Positions 30,832 through 42,400 of a DNA stretch of 64,000 nt are shown here, piece by piece. Below the pieces are notes generated by a model. That model was given only the letters and a program-made list of their open reading frames with translations, made no database searches and was not told where the DNA came from. A program made the position numbers and the translations under genes. How positions within the stretch are numbered: the stretch's first letter is position 1; every line of letters starts with the position of its first letter. Origin of the DNA: Streptomyces sp. cg36 (GTDB taxonomy: Bacteria > Actinomycetota > Actinomycetes > Streptomycetales > Streptomycetaceae); assembly GCF_041080675.1 (NCBI RefSeq), contig NZ_CP163520.1, positions 5,208,001-5,272,000 of the forward strand. The letters run 5' to 3'.

Positions 30832-33402
30832 TCAGGCCGCCGCCGCGTCCGCCGCCTGGGCCCTGAGCGCCCGCTCGACCCCGGCCCGGGACTCCGAGAT
30901 CAGCCGCCGCAGCGCCGCGTTGGGCCCGGCCGACGCGAGCCAGGCGTCCGTCACGTCCAGCGTCTCCTGGGAGACCTGGAGCGAGGGGTACAGCCCGGTC
31001 GCGATCTGCTGCGCGATCTCGTGGGACCGCGACTCCCACACGCCCTTGACCGCCGCGAAGAACTTCTCCGTGTACGGCGCCAGCAGCTCGCGCTGCTCGG
31101 TCTGGACGAAGCCGCCGATCACCGCCTCCTGCACGGCGTTCGGCAGCGAGTCGCCCTCGACGACCTGCGCCCACGCCTCGGCCTTCGCCTCGGCGCTCGG
31201 GCGCGCGGCGCGGGCGGTGGCCGCGTGGCGCTCGCCCGCCGCCGTCCGGTCCCGCTCCAGCTCGCCCGCGATGGCCTTCTCGTCGGCGCGGCCGGTCGCC
31301 GCGAGACGCTCCAGGAGCGCCCAGCGCAGCTCGGTGTCGACGGCGAGGCCGTCGATGGCCTCGGTGCCGTCGAGCAGGCCCTGGAGCAGGTCGAGCTGAC
31401 CGCCGGTGCGGGCGGTGGCCGCGAACGCCCGCGCCCACGCCAGCTGGTGGTCGGAGCCGGGGGCCGCCGCGCGCAGCTGCTCCAGGGACGCCTCGGTCCA
31501 CCGGGCCAGCCCCGTCTCGCGCCACTCGGGCGCCGCGTACAGCTCCAGGGCGAGCTTGACCTGGCGGTGCAGCGACTGCACCACGCCGATGTCCGACTCC
31601 TTGGCGATGCCGGAGAGGACCAGCGCCAGGTAGTCGCGGGTGGCGAGCTCGCCGTCGCGGGTCATGTCCCAGGCCGAGGCCCAGCACAGCGCGCGCGGCA
31701 GCGACTCGGCGAAGTCGCCGAGGTGCGCGGTGACGACCTTGAGGGACTCCTCGTCCAGGCGCACCTTCGCGTACGAGAGGTCGTCGTCGTTGAGCAGGAC
31801 GACGGCCGGGCGGCGGGTGCCCGCCGGGAGCTCGACGGCGGTGCGGGCGCCGTCCACGTCCAGCTCGATGCGGTCGGTGCGGACCAGCTTGCCGCCCGCG
31901 TCCAGGTCGTAGAAGCCGATCGCGATGCGGTGCGGGCGCAGGGTGGGCTCGCCCTGGGCGCCGGCGGGCAGCGCCGGGGCCTCCTGGAGGACGGTGAAGG
32001 AGGTGATGGCGCCGTCGGCGCCGACCTCGATCTCCGGGCGCAGGATGTTGATCCCGGCCGTCTCCAGCCACGCCTTCGACCAGGTCTTCAGATCACGGCC
32101 GGAGGTCTTCTCCAGCGCGCCGAGCAGGTCGGACAGGCGGGTGTTGCCGAAGGCGTGCGCCTTGAAGTACGCCTGGACGCCCTTGAAGAACTCGTCCTGG
32201 CCGACGTACGCGACGAGCTGCTTGAGCACCGAGGCGCCCTTGGCGTACGTGATGCCGTCGAAGTTGACGAGCACGTCGTCGAGGTCGCGGATGTCCGCCA
32301 TGATCGGGTGCGTGGACGGCAGCTGGTCCTGCCGGTAGGCCCAGGTCTTCATGGAGTTGGCGAACGTGGTCCAGGCGTGCGGCCACTTGGAGCCCGGCGC
32401 GTACGCCTGGCAGGCGATGGAGGTGTAGGTGGCGAACGACTCGTTCAGCCACAGGTCGTTCCACCACTCCATGGTGACGAGGTCGCCGAACCACATGTGG
32501 GCGAGCTCGTGCAGGATGGTCTCGGCGCGCACCTCGTACGCGGCGTCGGTCACCTTGGACCGGAACACGTACTGGTCGCGGATGGTCACCGCGCCCGCGT
32601 TCTCCATCGCGCCCGCGTTGAACTCCGGCACGAAGAGCTGGTCGTACTTGGCGAACGGGTAGGCGTAGTCGAACTTCTCCTGGAACCAGTCGAAGCCCTG
32701 CCGGGTCACGTCGAAGATCTCGTCCGCGTCGAGGAACTCGGCGAGCGAGGGACGGCAGTAGATGCCCAGCGGCACCGACTGGCCGTCCTTCTCGTACGAG
32801 GAGTGGACGCTGTGGTACGGGCCGACGATCAGCGCCGTGATGTAGCTGGAGATCCGGGGCGTCGGCTCGAAGACCCACACGTCGTCGGCGGGCTCGGGGG
32901 TCGGCGAGTTGGAGATCACGGTCCAGCCCGCGGGGGCCTTCACGGTGAACTGGAAGGTCGCCTTCAGGTCCGGCTGTTCGAAGGAGGCGAAGACGCGGCG
33001 CGCGTCCGGCACCTCGAACTGGGTGTACAGGTACGCCTGGTCGTCGACCGGGTCGACGAAGCGGTGCAGGCCCTCGCCCGTGTTGGTGTACGCGCAGTCC
33101 GCGACGACCTTCAGCTCGTTGGCGCCCGCCCGCAGACCGGCGAGCGCGATGCGCGAGTCGGCGAAGACGGCGGCGGCGTCCAGCGCCGTGCCGTTCAGGA
33201 CGACCTCGTGCACGGTCGGCGCGACCAGGTCGATGAAGGTCTCCGCCTCCGCCTCGGCCGAGTCGAAGCGCACCGTGGTGACGGACCTGTACGTACCGCC
33301 CTCCTGCGCGCCGCTCAGATCGAGCTCGATCGCGTACGAGTCGACGCTCAGCAGCTTCGCGCGCTGCTGGGCCTCTTCACGGGTCAGATTCGTGCCAGGC
33401 AC
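30832..33402 (-). CDS. pepN: Aminopeptidase N (M1 family), copy 1
   Basis: This 856-residue zinc metallopeptidase removes N-terminal residues from peptides in the cytoplasm. The start is GTG 33402, with AAGGAG 8 bases upstream; the longer frame is not supported. The N-terminal beta domain includes GAMENAG (substrate N-terminus anchor). The active site is HELAHMWFGDLV near residue 296, with the third zinc ligand in WLNESFA. The ERAP1-like helical C-terminal domain fills the last ~350 residues. There is no signal peptide. A second copy lies at 45560-48139. It is probably monocistronic. Confidence 0.96.
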   Translation of the reverse strand: MPGTNLTREEAQQRAKLLSVDSYAIELDLSGAQEGGTYRSVTTVRFDSAEAEAETFIDLVAPTVHEVVLNGTALDAAAVFADSRIALAGLRAGANELKVVADCAYTNTGEGLHRFVDPVDDQAYLYTQFEVPDARRVFASFEQPDLKATFQFTVKAPAGWTVISNSPTPEPADDVWVFEPTPRISSYITALIVGPYHSVHSSYEKDGQSVPLGIYCRPSLAEFLDADEIFDVTRQGFDWFQEKFDYAYPFAKYDQLFVPEFNAGAMENAGAVTIRDQYVFRSKVTDAAYEVRAETILHELAHMWFGDLVTMEWWNDLWLNESFATYTSIACQAYAPGSKWPHAWTTFANSMKTWAYRQDQLPSTHPIMADIRDLDDVLVNFDGITYAKGASVLKQLVAYVGQDEFFKGVQAYFKAHAFGNTRLSDLLGALEKTSGRDLKTWSKAWLETAGINILRPEIEVGADGAITSFTVLQEAPALPAGAQGEPTLRPHRIAIGFYDLDAGGKLVRTDRIELDVDGARTAVELPAGTRRPAVVLLNDDDLSYAKVRLDEESLKVVTAHLGDFAESLPRALCWASAWDMTRDGELATRDYLALVLSGIAKESDIGVVQSLHRQVKLALELYAAPEWRETGLARWTEASLEQLRAAAPGSDHQLAWARAFAATARTGGQLDLLQGLLDGTEAIDGLAVDTELRWALLERLAATGRADEKAIAGELERDRTAAGERHAATARAARPSAEAKAEAWAQVVEGDSLPNAVQEAVIGGFVQTEQRELLAPYTEKFFAAVKGVWESRSHEIAQQIATGLYPSLQVSQETLDVTDAWLASAGPNAALRRLISESRAGVERALRAQAADAAAA

Positions 33403-33571
33403 CCGGCCATCTCCTTCAGAACTACAGACGGACCCATCAGATCGTGACGGTTCCGGCCATCCTTGCACGAGAGGTACGGGGGACGTACAGGGCTTTCCCG
33501 CCGCCGGTCCCCGGAAGCTCCAGGTCCGAATTCCGCCGGTACGCGGCGCCGCCGGGCGGGAGGCTCGGTGC

Positions 33572-34087
33572 ATGACGACGACCCGCACGGCACCCATGGT
33601 CCACACCGCCCGCCCCATCGCCCCCGAGGCCCTCGCGCAGCTGCGCGCCACCGATGACGCCGGGCGGCCCTGCGTGCCCTTCACCGACGACGAGGGCGGC
33701 GCGCCCCTGCGCTGCTGTCTGCGCCCGAGCGAGCCCGGCGAGCGGATCGCACTGGTCTCGTACGCCCCGCTGCGCCGCTGGGCGGCCGGGGCCGGGGCCG
33801 AGCCGGGCGCGTACGACGAACAGGGCCCGGTCTTCATCCACGAGGCGTGCGACGGGCCCGGCGAGGCCGACGGCTACCCGTTCGCGCGCGCGGGCGCCCT
33901 GCGCACGGTGCGCCGCTACGACGCCGACGGCCACATCGTGGGCGGGCGCCTCCTGGAGATCCCCGAGGACACCACGGCGGGCTACGACGCGGCCTTCGCG
34001 GACGCGTTCGCCGACCCCCGGGTGGCCCTGGTCCACGTCAGGGCCCTGGAGTACGGCTGCTTCCACTTCGAGGTGCGCCGCCCCTGA
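33572..34087 (+). CDS. DUF1203-family protein
   Basis: This 171-residue soluble protein starts at ATG 33572 with GGGAGG 8 bases upstream. It has the DUF1203 pattern: LRCCLRPSEPGERIALVSY, then GPVFIHEACDG, then RALEYGCFHFEVRRP at the C-terminus. The family has no established function; the conserved Cys pair and HE/C residues suggest a ligand or metal site. It is divergent from pepN by 169 bp. Its 3' end overlaps the convergent LysR gene by 50 bp. Confidence 0.85.
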   Translation: MTTTRTAPMVHTARPIAPEALAQLRATDDAGRPCVPFTDDEGGAPLRCCLRPSEPGERIALVSYAPLRRWAAGAGAEPGAYDEQGPVFIHEACDGPGEADGYPFARAGALRTVRRYDADGHIVGGRLLEIPEDTTAGYDAAFADAFADPRVALVHVRALEYGCFHFEVRRP

Positions 34088-34985
34088 CGGACGCGGTCGC
34101 CGCGGGCCGCCCCGCCGTCCCCGCCCCCGCCACCGCCCCGGCGAAGGCCCGCACCGCCGCCGTGTCCCCGCCCCGGCGCCACACCACCCCCAGCGCCGAG
34201 TCGGGCAGCCCGTCCACCGGGACGAAGGCGACGTCCTCGCGCGCGTGGTAGTCGGCGGTCGGGCGGCACAGCAGCATCGCGCCGCTGTCGGCGGCGACCA
34301 GCGTGAGCCCCTCCTGGAGCGTGGCGACCGCGGGCCCGCCCGCCGCGCCCGGGGCCTGGGCCGCGCGCCAGTACGCGGGCGCGGGCGCGGCCGGGGCGAT
34401 CAGCTCCGCGGCCGTGAGCTCGGCGGCGGACAGCCGCTCGCGCCGGGCGTACGGGTGGCGCACCGACACCGCCAGGGTCTGCTGCTGCTCGGAGAAGACC
34501 GGCCCCAGCTCCAGGTCCGGCTCGGCCACCGGCAGCAGGACGACGGCGGTGTCCACGTCCCCGCGCCGCAGCGCCCCGAACGGATCGCAGAACGCGATCT
34601 CCACCAGGTGCGGACGGATCCCGGGCCGGCGTCGGCGCAACTCCTCGACCGCCCGCATCAGATACGCGGTGGCCACCCCCTGGAAGCCGATGCGCAGGGT
34701 GCCCTCCAGGCCGCGCGCCCGGTCCCGGGCCCGCTCCACCACGTCCGCCAACGCGTCGTAGGAGGGACGCAGTTCGGCGAGGAACGCCTCCCCGAAGGGG
34801 GTGAGCCGCACCCGTCGGCTGGTCCGCTCCACCAGCCGCGCGCCCAGCCGCCGCTCCAGCGCGGCGAGCAGCTGGCTCACCCTGCTCTGCGACACGTACA
34901 GCCGCTCGCCGGTCCGGCCGAAGTGCAGCTCGTCGGCGAGGACGAGGAAGCACTCCAGCTCCCGGACCTCAAGCCCGCCGCCCAC
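34038..34985 (-). CDS. LysR-family transcriptional regulator
   Basis: This 315-residue protein starts at GTG 34985 with GGGGAGG upstream. The helix-turn-helix is LHFGRTGERLYVSQSRVSQL near 20-45, followed by a LysR effector domain. The C-terminal ~30 residues are Gly/Ala/Ser-rich. It is divergent from an MFS exporter gene across 91 bp carrying a GATGA/TCATC dyad, the usual LysR arrangement. It probably controls that exporter. Its last 50 bp overlap the DUF1203 gene on the other strand. Confidence 0.92.
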   Translation of the reverse strand: MGGGLEVRELECFLVLADELHFGRTGERLYVSQSRVSQLLAALERRLGARLVERTSRRVRLTPFGEAFLAELRPSYDALADVVERARDRARGLEGTLRIGFQGVATAYLMRAVEELRRRRPGIRPHLVEIAFCDPFGALRRGDVDTAVVLLPVAEPDLELGPVFSEQQQTLAVSVRHPYARRERLSAAELTAAELIAPAAPAPAYWRAAQAPGAAGGPAVATLQEGLTLVAADSGAMLLCRPTADYHAREDVAFVPVDGLPDSALGVVWRRGGDTAAVRAFAGAVAGAGTAGRPAATASVRGGAPRSGSSRTPGP

Positions 34986-35003
34986 AGAGCCTCCCCGCCG
35001 ATC

Positions 35004-35020
35004 GATGAATCACGCTCATC
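35004..35020. promoter_or_regulatory. LysR-type operator candidate (GATGA-7-TCATC)
   Basis: GATGA at 35004-35008 and TCATC at 35016-35020 form an inverted repeat. A further GATGAG half-site is at 35025-35030. It lies between the divergent LysR and MFS genes and is AT-rich against the background. Confidence 0.55.
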
Positions 35021-35076
35021 AACGGATGAGGACTGCGCCGTTGTTCCCCGGCCCCGGCGGGCGAAGGCTGAGGGCC

Positions 35077-36261
35077 ATGGAAACGATCACCGAAACCCCT
35101 GTGGGCGCGGTGCGGACCGGCCCGGCGCGCGGCCGGGCCGCCGTGCTCGCGGTCGCGGCCACCACCTTCGCCGTGGTCACCACCGAGATGCTCCCGGTCG
35201 GCCTGCTCAGCCCGCTGGGCGACGCGCTGGGGGTGAGCGAGGGCACGGCGGGCCTGGCCGTGACCCTGCCGGGCGTGGTGGCGGCGCTCACGGCCCCGCT
35301 GCTGCCCGGCCTGGCGGGCCGCACCGACCGCCGTACGCTGCTGGTCGCCCTGGTCCTGCTGCTCGCGGCGGCCGACCTGGTCTCCGCCCTCGCCCCCGGC
35401 TTCGGGGTGCTGCTCGGGGCCCGGCTGGTGGTCGGGGTGTGCATCGGCGGGGTCTGGGCGCTGGCGGCGGGCCTGGCGCCCCGGCTGGTCCGCGCGGCGG
35501 CGGTGCCGCGCTCGACGGCCCTGATCTTCAGCGGGATAGCGGTGGCGTCGGTGGTGGGCGTCCCGGCGGGCGCCCTGGTCGGCGAAGTGGCGGGCTGGCG
35601 CTGGGGGTTCGCGGCGGTGGGCGTGCTGGCGCTGGTGGTGGCGGCCCTGCTGGCCGCGCTGCTGCCGCCGCTGCCCCCGTCCCGCCCGCTCCGCCCGGCG
35701 CAGACGGCGGCCCTGCTGCGGATTCCGGCGGTGCGCACCGGCGTCCTGCTGGTCCTGCTCCTGGTGACCGGCCACTTCGCGGCCTACACCTATGTCCGCC
35801 CGGTCCTGGAGCGGGCCGGGATCGGCACGGGCGCGGTGAGCGGGCTGCTGCTGGTGTACGGGGTGGCGGGGGTGGCCGGGAACTTCCTGGCCGGTCTCGC
35901 GCGGGTGCCGCGCCGGGCGCTGCTGCTGATCGCGGCGCTGCTGGTGCTTGCGCTCGGCGGTCTGGCGGCGCCGGGGAGCGCGGGGCCGACGGTGGCGCTG
36001 CTGGTGGTGTGGGGCCTGGCCTACGGGGGCGTCTCGGTGACCACCCAGCGCTGGGTGCTCTCGGCCGCCCCGTCGGCGCCGGAGGCGGGGTCGGCGCTGT
36101 TCACGGGCGCGTTCAACGCGGCGATAGCCGCCGGGGCGGCGGCGGGTGGCGCAGTGGTGGACGGGGTGGGAGTGGCCGGGGTCCTGGCGGTGGGGGCGGG
36201 TCTGGTGGCGCTGGCGCTGCTGGTGTGCGCGGTGTCGTCCCCGCCCCGCACCTCGCCGTGA
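35077..36261 (+). CDS. MFS transporter (DHA1-type drug/metabolite exporter)
   Basis: This 394-residue membrane protein starts at ATG 35077. Twelve hydrophobic segments are evident, beginning VLAVAATTFAVVTTEMLPVGLL. The DHA1 marker LAGRTDRRTLLV follows segment 2, and VVGVCIGGVWALAAGLAPRL corresponds to segment 4 and the following loop. Such pumps use the proton gradient to export drugs, sugars or amino acids. The divergent LysR gene is its likely regulator. The substrate cannot be read from sequence. Confidence 0.92.
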   Translation: METITETPVGAVRTGPARGRAAVLAVAATTFAVVTTEMLPVGLLSPLGDALGVSEGTAGLAVTLPGVVAALTAPLLPGLAGRTDRRTLLVALVLLLAAADLVSALAPGFGVLLGARLVVGVCIGGVWALAAGLAPRLVRAAAVPRSTALIFSGIAVASVVGVPAGALVGEVAGWRWGFAAVGVLALVVAALLAALLPPLPPSRPLRPAQTAALLRIPAVRTGVLLVLLLVTGHFAAYTYVRPVLERAGIGTGAVSGLLLVYGVAGVAGNFLAGLARVPRRALLLIAALLVLALGGLAAPGSAGPTVALLVVWGLAYGGVSVTTQRWVLSAAPSAPEAGSALFTGAFNAAIAAGAAAGGAVVDGVGVAGVLAVGAGLVALALLVCAVSSPPRTSP

Positions 36262-36384
36262 GCCCTCCGGCGGGCGGTCGGGGCCCGGGGCCCGGTTCGG
36301 CCGCTGAAGCCGACCCCGGGGGAGCCGAAGTCGGTCGCGGGCCGAGGGCGGGGGAGCCGAAGTCGGCCGTAGGGAGACGAGGTT

Positions 36385-36419
36385 GGCAGCGGGCAGCGGG
36401 CAGCGGGCAGCGGGCAGCG
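36385..36419. repeat. Five tandem copies of GGCAGCG
   Basis: A perfect 7-bp unit is repeated five times, followed by a degenerate sixth (GGCGGGG). It is intergenic. Such short arrays commonly vary in copy number between strains. Confidence 0.9.
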
Positions 36420-36459
36420 GGCGGGGCGGCGAGGTCGGCCGCGGCCCGCGGTGAGGTGT

Positions 36460-36508
36460 TCGCGCGGTCCCGCGCCCCGAGTGCCCAGGGGCGCGGGGAA
36501 CCGCGCGA
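36460..36508. terminator. Hairpin between MFS and asd genes
   Basis: Left arm 36460-36478 pairs with right arm 36488-36508, with a 2-base bulge and 9-base loop. The right arm and flank match the 30641-30683 repeat (40 of 43 bases). It probably terminates both convergent transcripts. Confidence 0.7.
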
Positions 36509-36581
36509 CAAGCCCCCACCGGCCCGCGGCCGAACGGAGGGCGGGGGGCGTCCGGGGGCGGGCCCCCGGACCGGACCCGTG

Positions 36582-37817
<1,236 letters not shown>

Positions 37818-37877
37818 TTACGGTCCTGTCATCCGGGCCGATAAACGGTCACCGGCTCCCGTATTCCGGAGGAACCC

Positions 37878-39368
37878 GTGCGCGTATCCCGCCGCACCAG
37901 GGCCATAGCGGTCCTGGCCGCAGCCCCCGTACTCCTGGCGGCCGCCACCCCCGCCGTCGCCCAGCCGCACCACCGCGACGACCCGGGCAGGCAGGCCGAG
38001 CGGCTCGCGCGGAAGCTGGTGGAGCAGTCGTCGGGGGAGAGCGCCTACCGCCACCTGCGGCAGTTCCAGAAGATCGCCGACGCCAACGGCGGCAACCGGG
38101 CGGCGGGCACCCCCGGCTTCGACGCCTCGGCCGCCTACGTCCACGACCAGCTGGAGAAGGCCGGGTACGACGTCGCGTACCAGGACTTCGACATCTTCGA
38201 GTCCAAGACCCTGCGCGAGAAGCTCACGGTCACGTCGCCCGAGCCGCGCGAGCTGAAGACCACCGCGTTCGACTTCAGCAAGGCGGCCCCGGCGGGCGGT
38301 CTCACCGCCCAGCTCAAGGCGGCCCGCGTCGACGACACCCCGGGCTGCGAGCTCGACGACTACGCGTCGGGCACCTTCACCGGCAAGATCGCCCTGGTCA
38401 AGCGGGGCAGCTGCACCTTCGTGCAGAAGGAGGCCGTCGCGGCGCGGGCGGGCGCGGCCGGGATCATCCTCTACAACCACTCCGGCACCACCCCCGTCCA
38501 CGGCACGGTCAGCGACCCGGCAGGCGCGCACATCCCGGCCACCGGCGTCTCGCTGGCCGACGGCGAGGCGCTGGCGGCGCAGCTCGCCAAGGGCGACGTC
38601 ACCGTCACCCTGGACGTCGCCACCGAGGCGGTCGCCCACCGGACGCGCAACGTCGTCGCCCAGACCCGCGGCGGCGACCCGGACAGCGTCGTCGCGCTCG
38701 GCAGCCACCTCGACTCCGTCCAGGCCGGGCCCGGCATCAACGACAACGGCACCGGGTCGGCCGGCCTGCTGGAGGTCGCCCTCAAACTCGCCAAGGAGAC
38801 CCGGCAGACCAAGAAGCACCCCAAGCCGCTCGCCAACAAGGTGCGGTTCGCCTGGTGGTCGGGCGAGGAGCTGGGGCTGCTCGGCTCCGAGCACTATGTG
38901 AAGTCGCTGACGGAGAAGGAGAAGCGGCAGATCAAGCTGTACCTCAACTTCGACATGATCGGCTCGCCCAACCCGGCCGAGCTCGTCTACGACGGCGACG
39001 ACTCCGACCGCACGGGCGCGGGCGCGGGTCCGGCCGGCTCCGCCCAGATCGAGCGGCTGATCAACGGCTACCTGGACAAGAAGCGCGTCCCGCACTGGGG
39101 CACCGACTTCGACGGCCGCTCCGACTACGGCCCGTTCATCGAGCAGGGCATCCCGGCCGGCGGCACCTTCACCGGCGCCGAGCGCCTCAAGACCGAGGAG
39201 CAGGCGGCGAAGGCGGGCGGCACGGCCGGGCAGCCCTACGACGCCAACTACCACGCGGCCGGCGACACGCTGAAGAACGTCGACAAGAAGTACTTCGACC
39301 TCAACATCGACGTCATCGCCCACGCGGTCGGCACCTACGCCCAGGACCTGAGCTCGCTCAGGGGCTGA
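37878..39368 (+). CDS. Secreted M28 zinc aminopeptidase with PA domain
   Basis: This 496-residue exported protein starts at GTG 37878 behind CCGGAGGAACCC. The signal peptide is residues 1-28 (ATPAVAQ). A helical N-part is followed by a protease-associated (PA) insert (LVKRGSCTFVQKEAVAARAG). The M28 catalytic site then follows: GSHLDSVQAGPGINDNGTG (first His and bridging Asp, about 276), WSGEELGLLG (Glu), FDMIGSPN (Asp) and NYHAAGDT (His). The layout matches the Streptomyces griseus-type leucine aminopeptidase, which releases hydrophobic N-terminal residues outside the cell. It is followed by a strong hairpin terminator. Confidence 0.94.
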   Translation: MRVSRRTRAIAVLAAAPVLLAAATPAVAQPHHRDDPGRQAERLARKLVEQSSGESAYRHLRQFQKIADANGGNRAAGTPGFDASAAYVHDQLEKAGYDVAYQDFDIFESKTLREKLTVTSPEPRELKTTAFDFSKAAPAGGLTAQLKAARVDDTPGCELDDYASGTFTGKIALVKRGSCTFVQKEAVAARAGAAGIILYNHSGTTPVHGTVSDPAGAHIPATGVSLADGEALAAQLAKGDVTVTLDVATEAVAHRTRNVVAQTRGGDPDSVVALGSHLDSVQAGPGINDNGTGSAGLLEVALKLAKETRQTKKHPKPLANKVRFAWWSGEELGLLGSEHYVKSLTEKEKRQIKLYLNFDMIGSPNPAELVYDGDDSDRTGAGAGPAGSAQIERLINGYLDKKRVPHWGTDFDGRSDYGPFIEQGIPAGGTFTGAERLKTEEQAAKAGGTAGQPYDANYHAAGDTLKNVDKKYFDLNIDVIAHAVGTYAQDLSSLRG

Positions 39369-39387
39369 CCGCACCGGCGTACGCGAA

Positions 39388-39420
39388 GGGGCCCGGCGTT
39401 CTCCGTGAACGCCGGGCCCC
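39388..39420. terminator. 14-bp hairpin between M28 and S8 peptidase genes
   Basis: GGGGCCCGGCGTTC (39388-39401) pairs perfectly with 39407-39420 around TCCGT. It lies in the 69-bp convergent gap and can serve both genes. Confidence 0.8.
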
Positions 39421-39437
39421 CGGGTGTGCTCAGCGTG

Positions 39438-42400
39438 TCACGGCGTGACCTTCTCGATCACGACGCTGCCGGTGCCCGCGGCCGTGCCGCGCGCGTTGAC
39501 CAGCTTGACCTCGCCGAAGAACTGGCGTCCCTCGGGAGCCGCGCCGGCCACCACGACCTGCGCGCCGACGGTCGCCGAGGCGCCGTTGGCCAGCTTGACC
39601 GCCTTGGTGTCGTCCACCTTGACGGTGCCGAGCGACGGCGCGTAGTACACGTCGCGGTAGTTGTACGTGGTCGAGCCGGACGGGACCGAGTAGCCCGCGA
39701 CCTGGATCGTGTAGGTGCCGGCGGCCGGCTTCAGCAGGCTGACGGCCTCCTCGGAGTCGCCGTCGGCGGACGAGGCGACCTGCACGCCGTCCTTGAGGAC
39801 CGTGAGGTCCAGGTCGGCCGCGGTGTCCGAGACGCCGCCGATCGCGACGTCCAGGCGCTCCACGCCCGCACCGACGGTCAGCGTGGTCGTCTGGACCTCA
39901 CCGGCCTTGATGGTCGGCTTGGCGACCTTGGCGGAGCCCAGCGAGCCGCCCTGGAGCTTGCCGTCGATGGCGGCGAAGCCGTTGGTGACCTTCCACTCGA
40001 CCGGGGCCGAGGAGCCGACCTTGGCCTCCGGCACGGCCTTCACGGCCGGGTCGAAGGCGGCGCCGAGCAGCGCCACGTCCAGCTTGTACGGGTTGTCCAG
40101 GTAGGGCGAGGTACGGCGCGACTCGACCTCGATCTCCCACACACCGGCCTGCGGGTTCGCGTAGGAGCGCAGGTCGGGGCGGCAGGTGTTGGCCGGGTTG
40201 TCGTAGTTCGGGTAGCAGTTGGGCGTCCCCGAGTCGTCGACCGGCACACCGTAGGGGTGGATCGCGATGAAGCGGGTCTGGCTGCCCGAGCGCAGCGCGC
40301 CCATGGAGACCTCAAGGGCCTTGGCGCCGGCCGGGACGCTGATGAAGTACGACTTGGTGCTGTTGCGCTGCACCGTCGAGGAGTCCGTGAAGGTGTACGA
40401 CGGCTTCACCAGCGGCTTGGCGACGACCACGGTGGCGAGGATCTGCTGGTCCACGCCCACGGTCCGCCTGTCGTCGACCTCCAGGATGGCGCTGTGCACG
40501 CCCGCCGACTTCGGCTGCGCCTGCACCTTGACGGTGACCGGCGTGTTCAGCGGCAGCGCGACCTCGTCCTTGCCCAGGACCTTGAAGGTGCCGTCGTTGT
40601 TCTTGAACGACAGCCGGTGCTTCACGGCCTTGTCCGGGCCCGTGGTGCGGGTGACGGTGACGTCGTACGTCTTCTTCTCGCCCGCCTTGAGGCCGCCCTC
40701 GCGGTCGTAGATGCCGGTGCCGAAGCCCGGCGTCTTCAGCGCGTAGCTGATCGCCGTGGAGACCGGGGCCTTCACCGCGTACTCGTGGGCGGTCGCGCCG
40801 TCCTGGATCGCGTCCCAGGCGTCGACGATGTCGATCAGGCCCGCGCCCTCGGCGTACGCCTGAACGCCCTTGATGTGCTTGGCCGTCGACGTCAGCGCGG
40901 TGCGCAGGTCGGCCGGGGCCAGGTCGATGTGCTTCTGCTTGGCGGCCGACAGCAGCAGGGCCGCGGCGCCGGTGGCCTGCGGCGAGGCCATCGAGGTGCC
41001 CTGGAGCATCGAGTAGCCGGCCGGCAGCGAGTAGCCGGCCTCCTTGACCGGGGAGCCCGGCAGCCAGGTCTGGGTGGTGTTGATCGCGGCACCCGGCGCC
41101 GACAGCGTCGGGGTGAAGCCGCCGTCCTCGCGCGGGCCGCGCGAGGAGAACGGCATCATGTCGTACTTCTTCGACACGTTGGAGCCGTAGTTGGAGGCCC
41201 AGGTCGCCTGCGAGACGGTGGCGCCGACCGAGATGACGTGGTCCGCGAGGCCCGGGTCGCCGATGGTGTTGACGCCGGGGCCCTCGTTGCCGGCCGAGAT
41301 GACCAGCTGGACGCCGTAGGTGTCGATCAGGCGCTTGTAGAGCTCGGAGCGCGCGTTGTTGCCGTCGTTGAGCGCCGGCAGACCGCCGATCGACATGTTG
41401 ACGATGTCGACGTGGCGGTTGGTGACCAGGTCGATCATGCCCTCGGTGAGCGCGATGTTGGTGCAGCCGCCGGACCAGTTGCAGGCCCGCGAGGAGACGA
41501 TCTTGGCGCCGGGGGCGGCGCCGCTCATCTTGCCGCCGAACAGCCCGTTGGCGGCGGTGATGCCCGCCACGTGGGTGCCGTGCTCGGACTCGATGAGGCC
41601 GATGTTGACGTAGTCGGAGGTGTGCCCGGCCGCGTCGTACTTCACGTCCTTGCGGATCTCGACGGTGAACGGCATCCGCTCGGAGACGTCGGTCGCCGGG
41701 TTGTCGGTGCCGAAGTAGCCGACCTGGTAGCCGTCCTTGTACGGCTTCATGGCCTCGTCGTCGGTGAAGTCACCGTTGTTGTTGAGGTCCACCCGCACGG
41801 TTCCCGCGACCGGGTCGTAGAGCACGCCCCAGGTGTCGGTGGTGTCGCCGTCGCGGTTGACGTCGCCCTTGGCGTCGCCGCCCGCGGTGACCTTCTCCGA
41901 GAAGAGGCTGATGTCGTAGCTGCCGGCCGGGGCCTTCCAGGTGCGGCCCTGGTAGGTGAACTCCGGTCCGGAGACGGCGGTGTTCATCCGGCGCCAGGTG
42001 CCGTCGCCGTCGGCCACCGGGTCGGTCGCGGTGACCCAGTCGACGATCTTGCGCTCGCCGGTGGTGGTCTTCTGGAGCGCCGGGTGGCCGAGGTCCACGC
42101 CGGAGTCCAGGACGCCGATGGTGACGCCGCGGCCGTCCGCCTTGGGATGCTGCTTGACGAAGTCGACCGCGCCCGTCTCGAAGGACGGGTTGTACGGGTT
42201 CTTCGCGGGCGTGTTCCTGCCCGGCGCGGGCTGGGCGGAGGCGCCGCGCAGGGACTTGGTGCCCTTGGGGTTGTCGCCCGACGGGGTCGGGTCGTCCAGC
42301 TGGATCTCCTGCTTGAGGTCGATCCCGTGGACCGAGGGCAGCTTGGCGGCGGCCTTCAGGGCGGACTCGGCGGTGCCGGTCGGCAGGGTGGCCCGTACGT

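Larger units (their letters stand above)
36262..36581. other. Convergent intergenic region with repeats
   Basis: This 320-bp stretch between the MFS and asd genes contains no supported gene. It holds two copies of GGGGGAGCCGAAGTCGG-type sequence near 36317 and 36350, a 7-bp tandem repeat and a terminator-like hairpin (listed separately). Confidence 0.7.
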
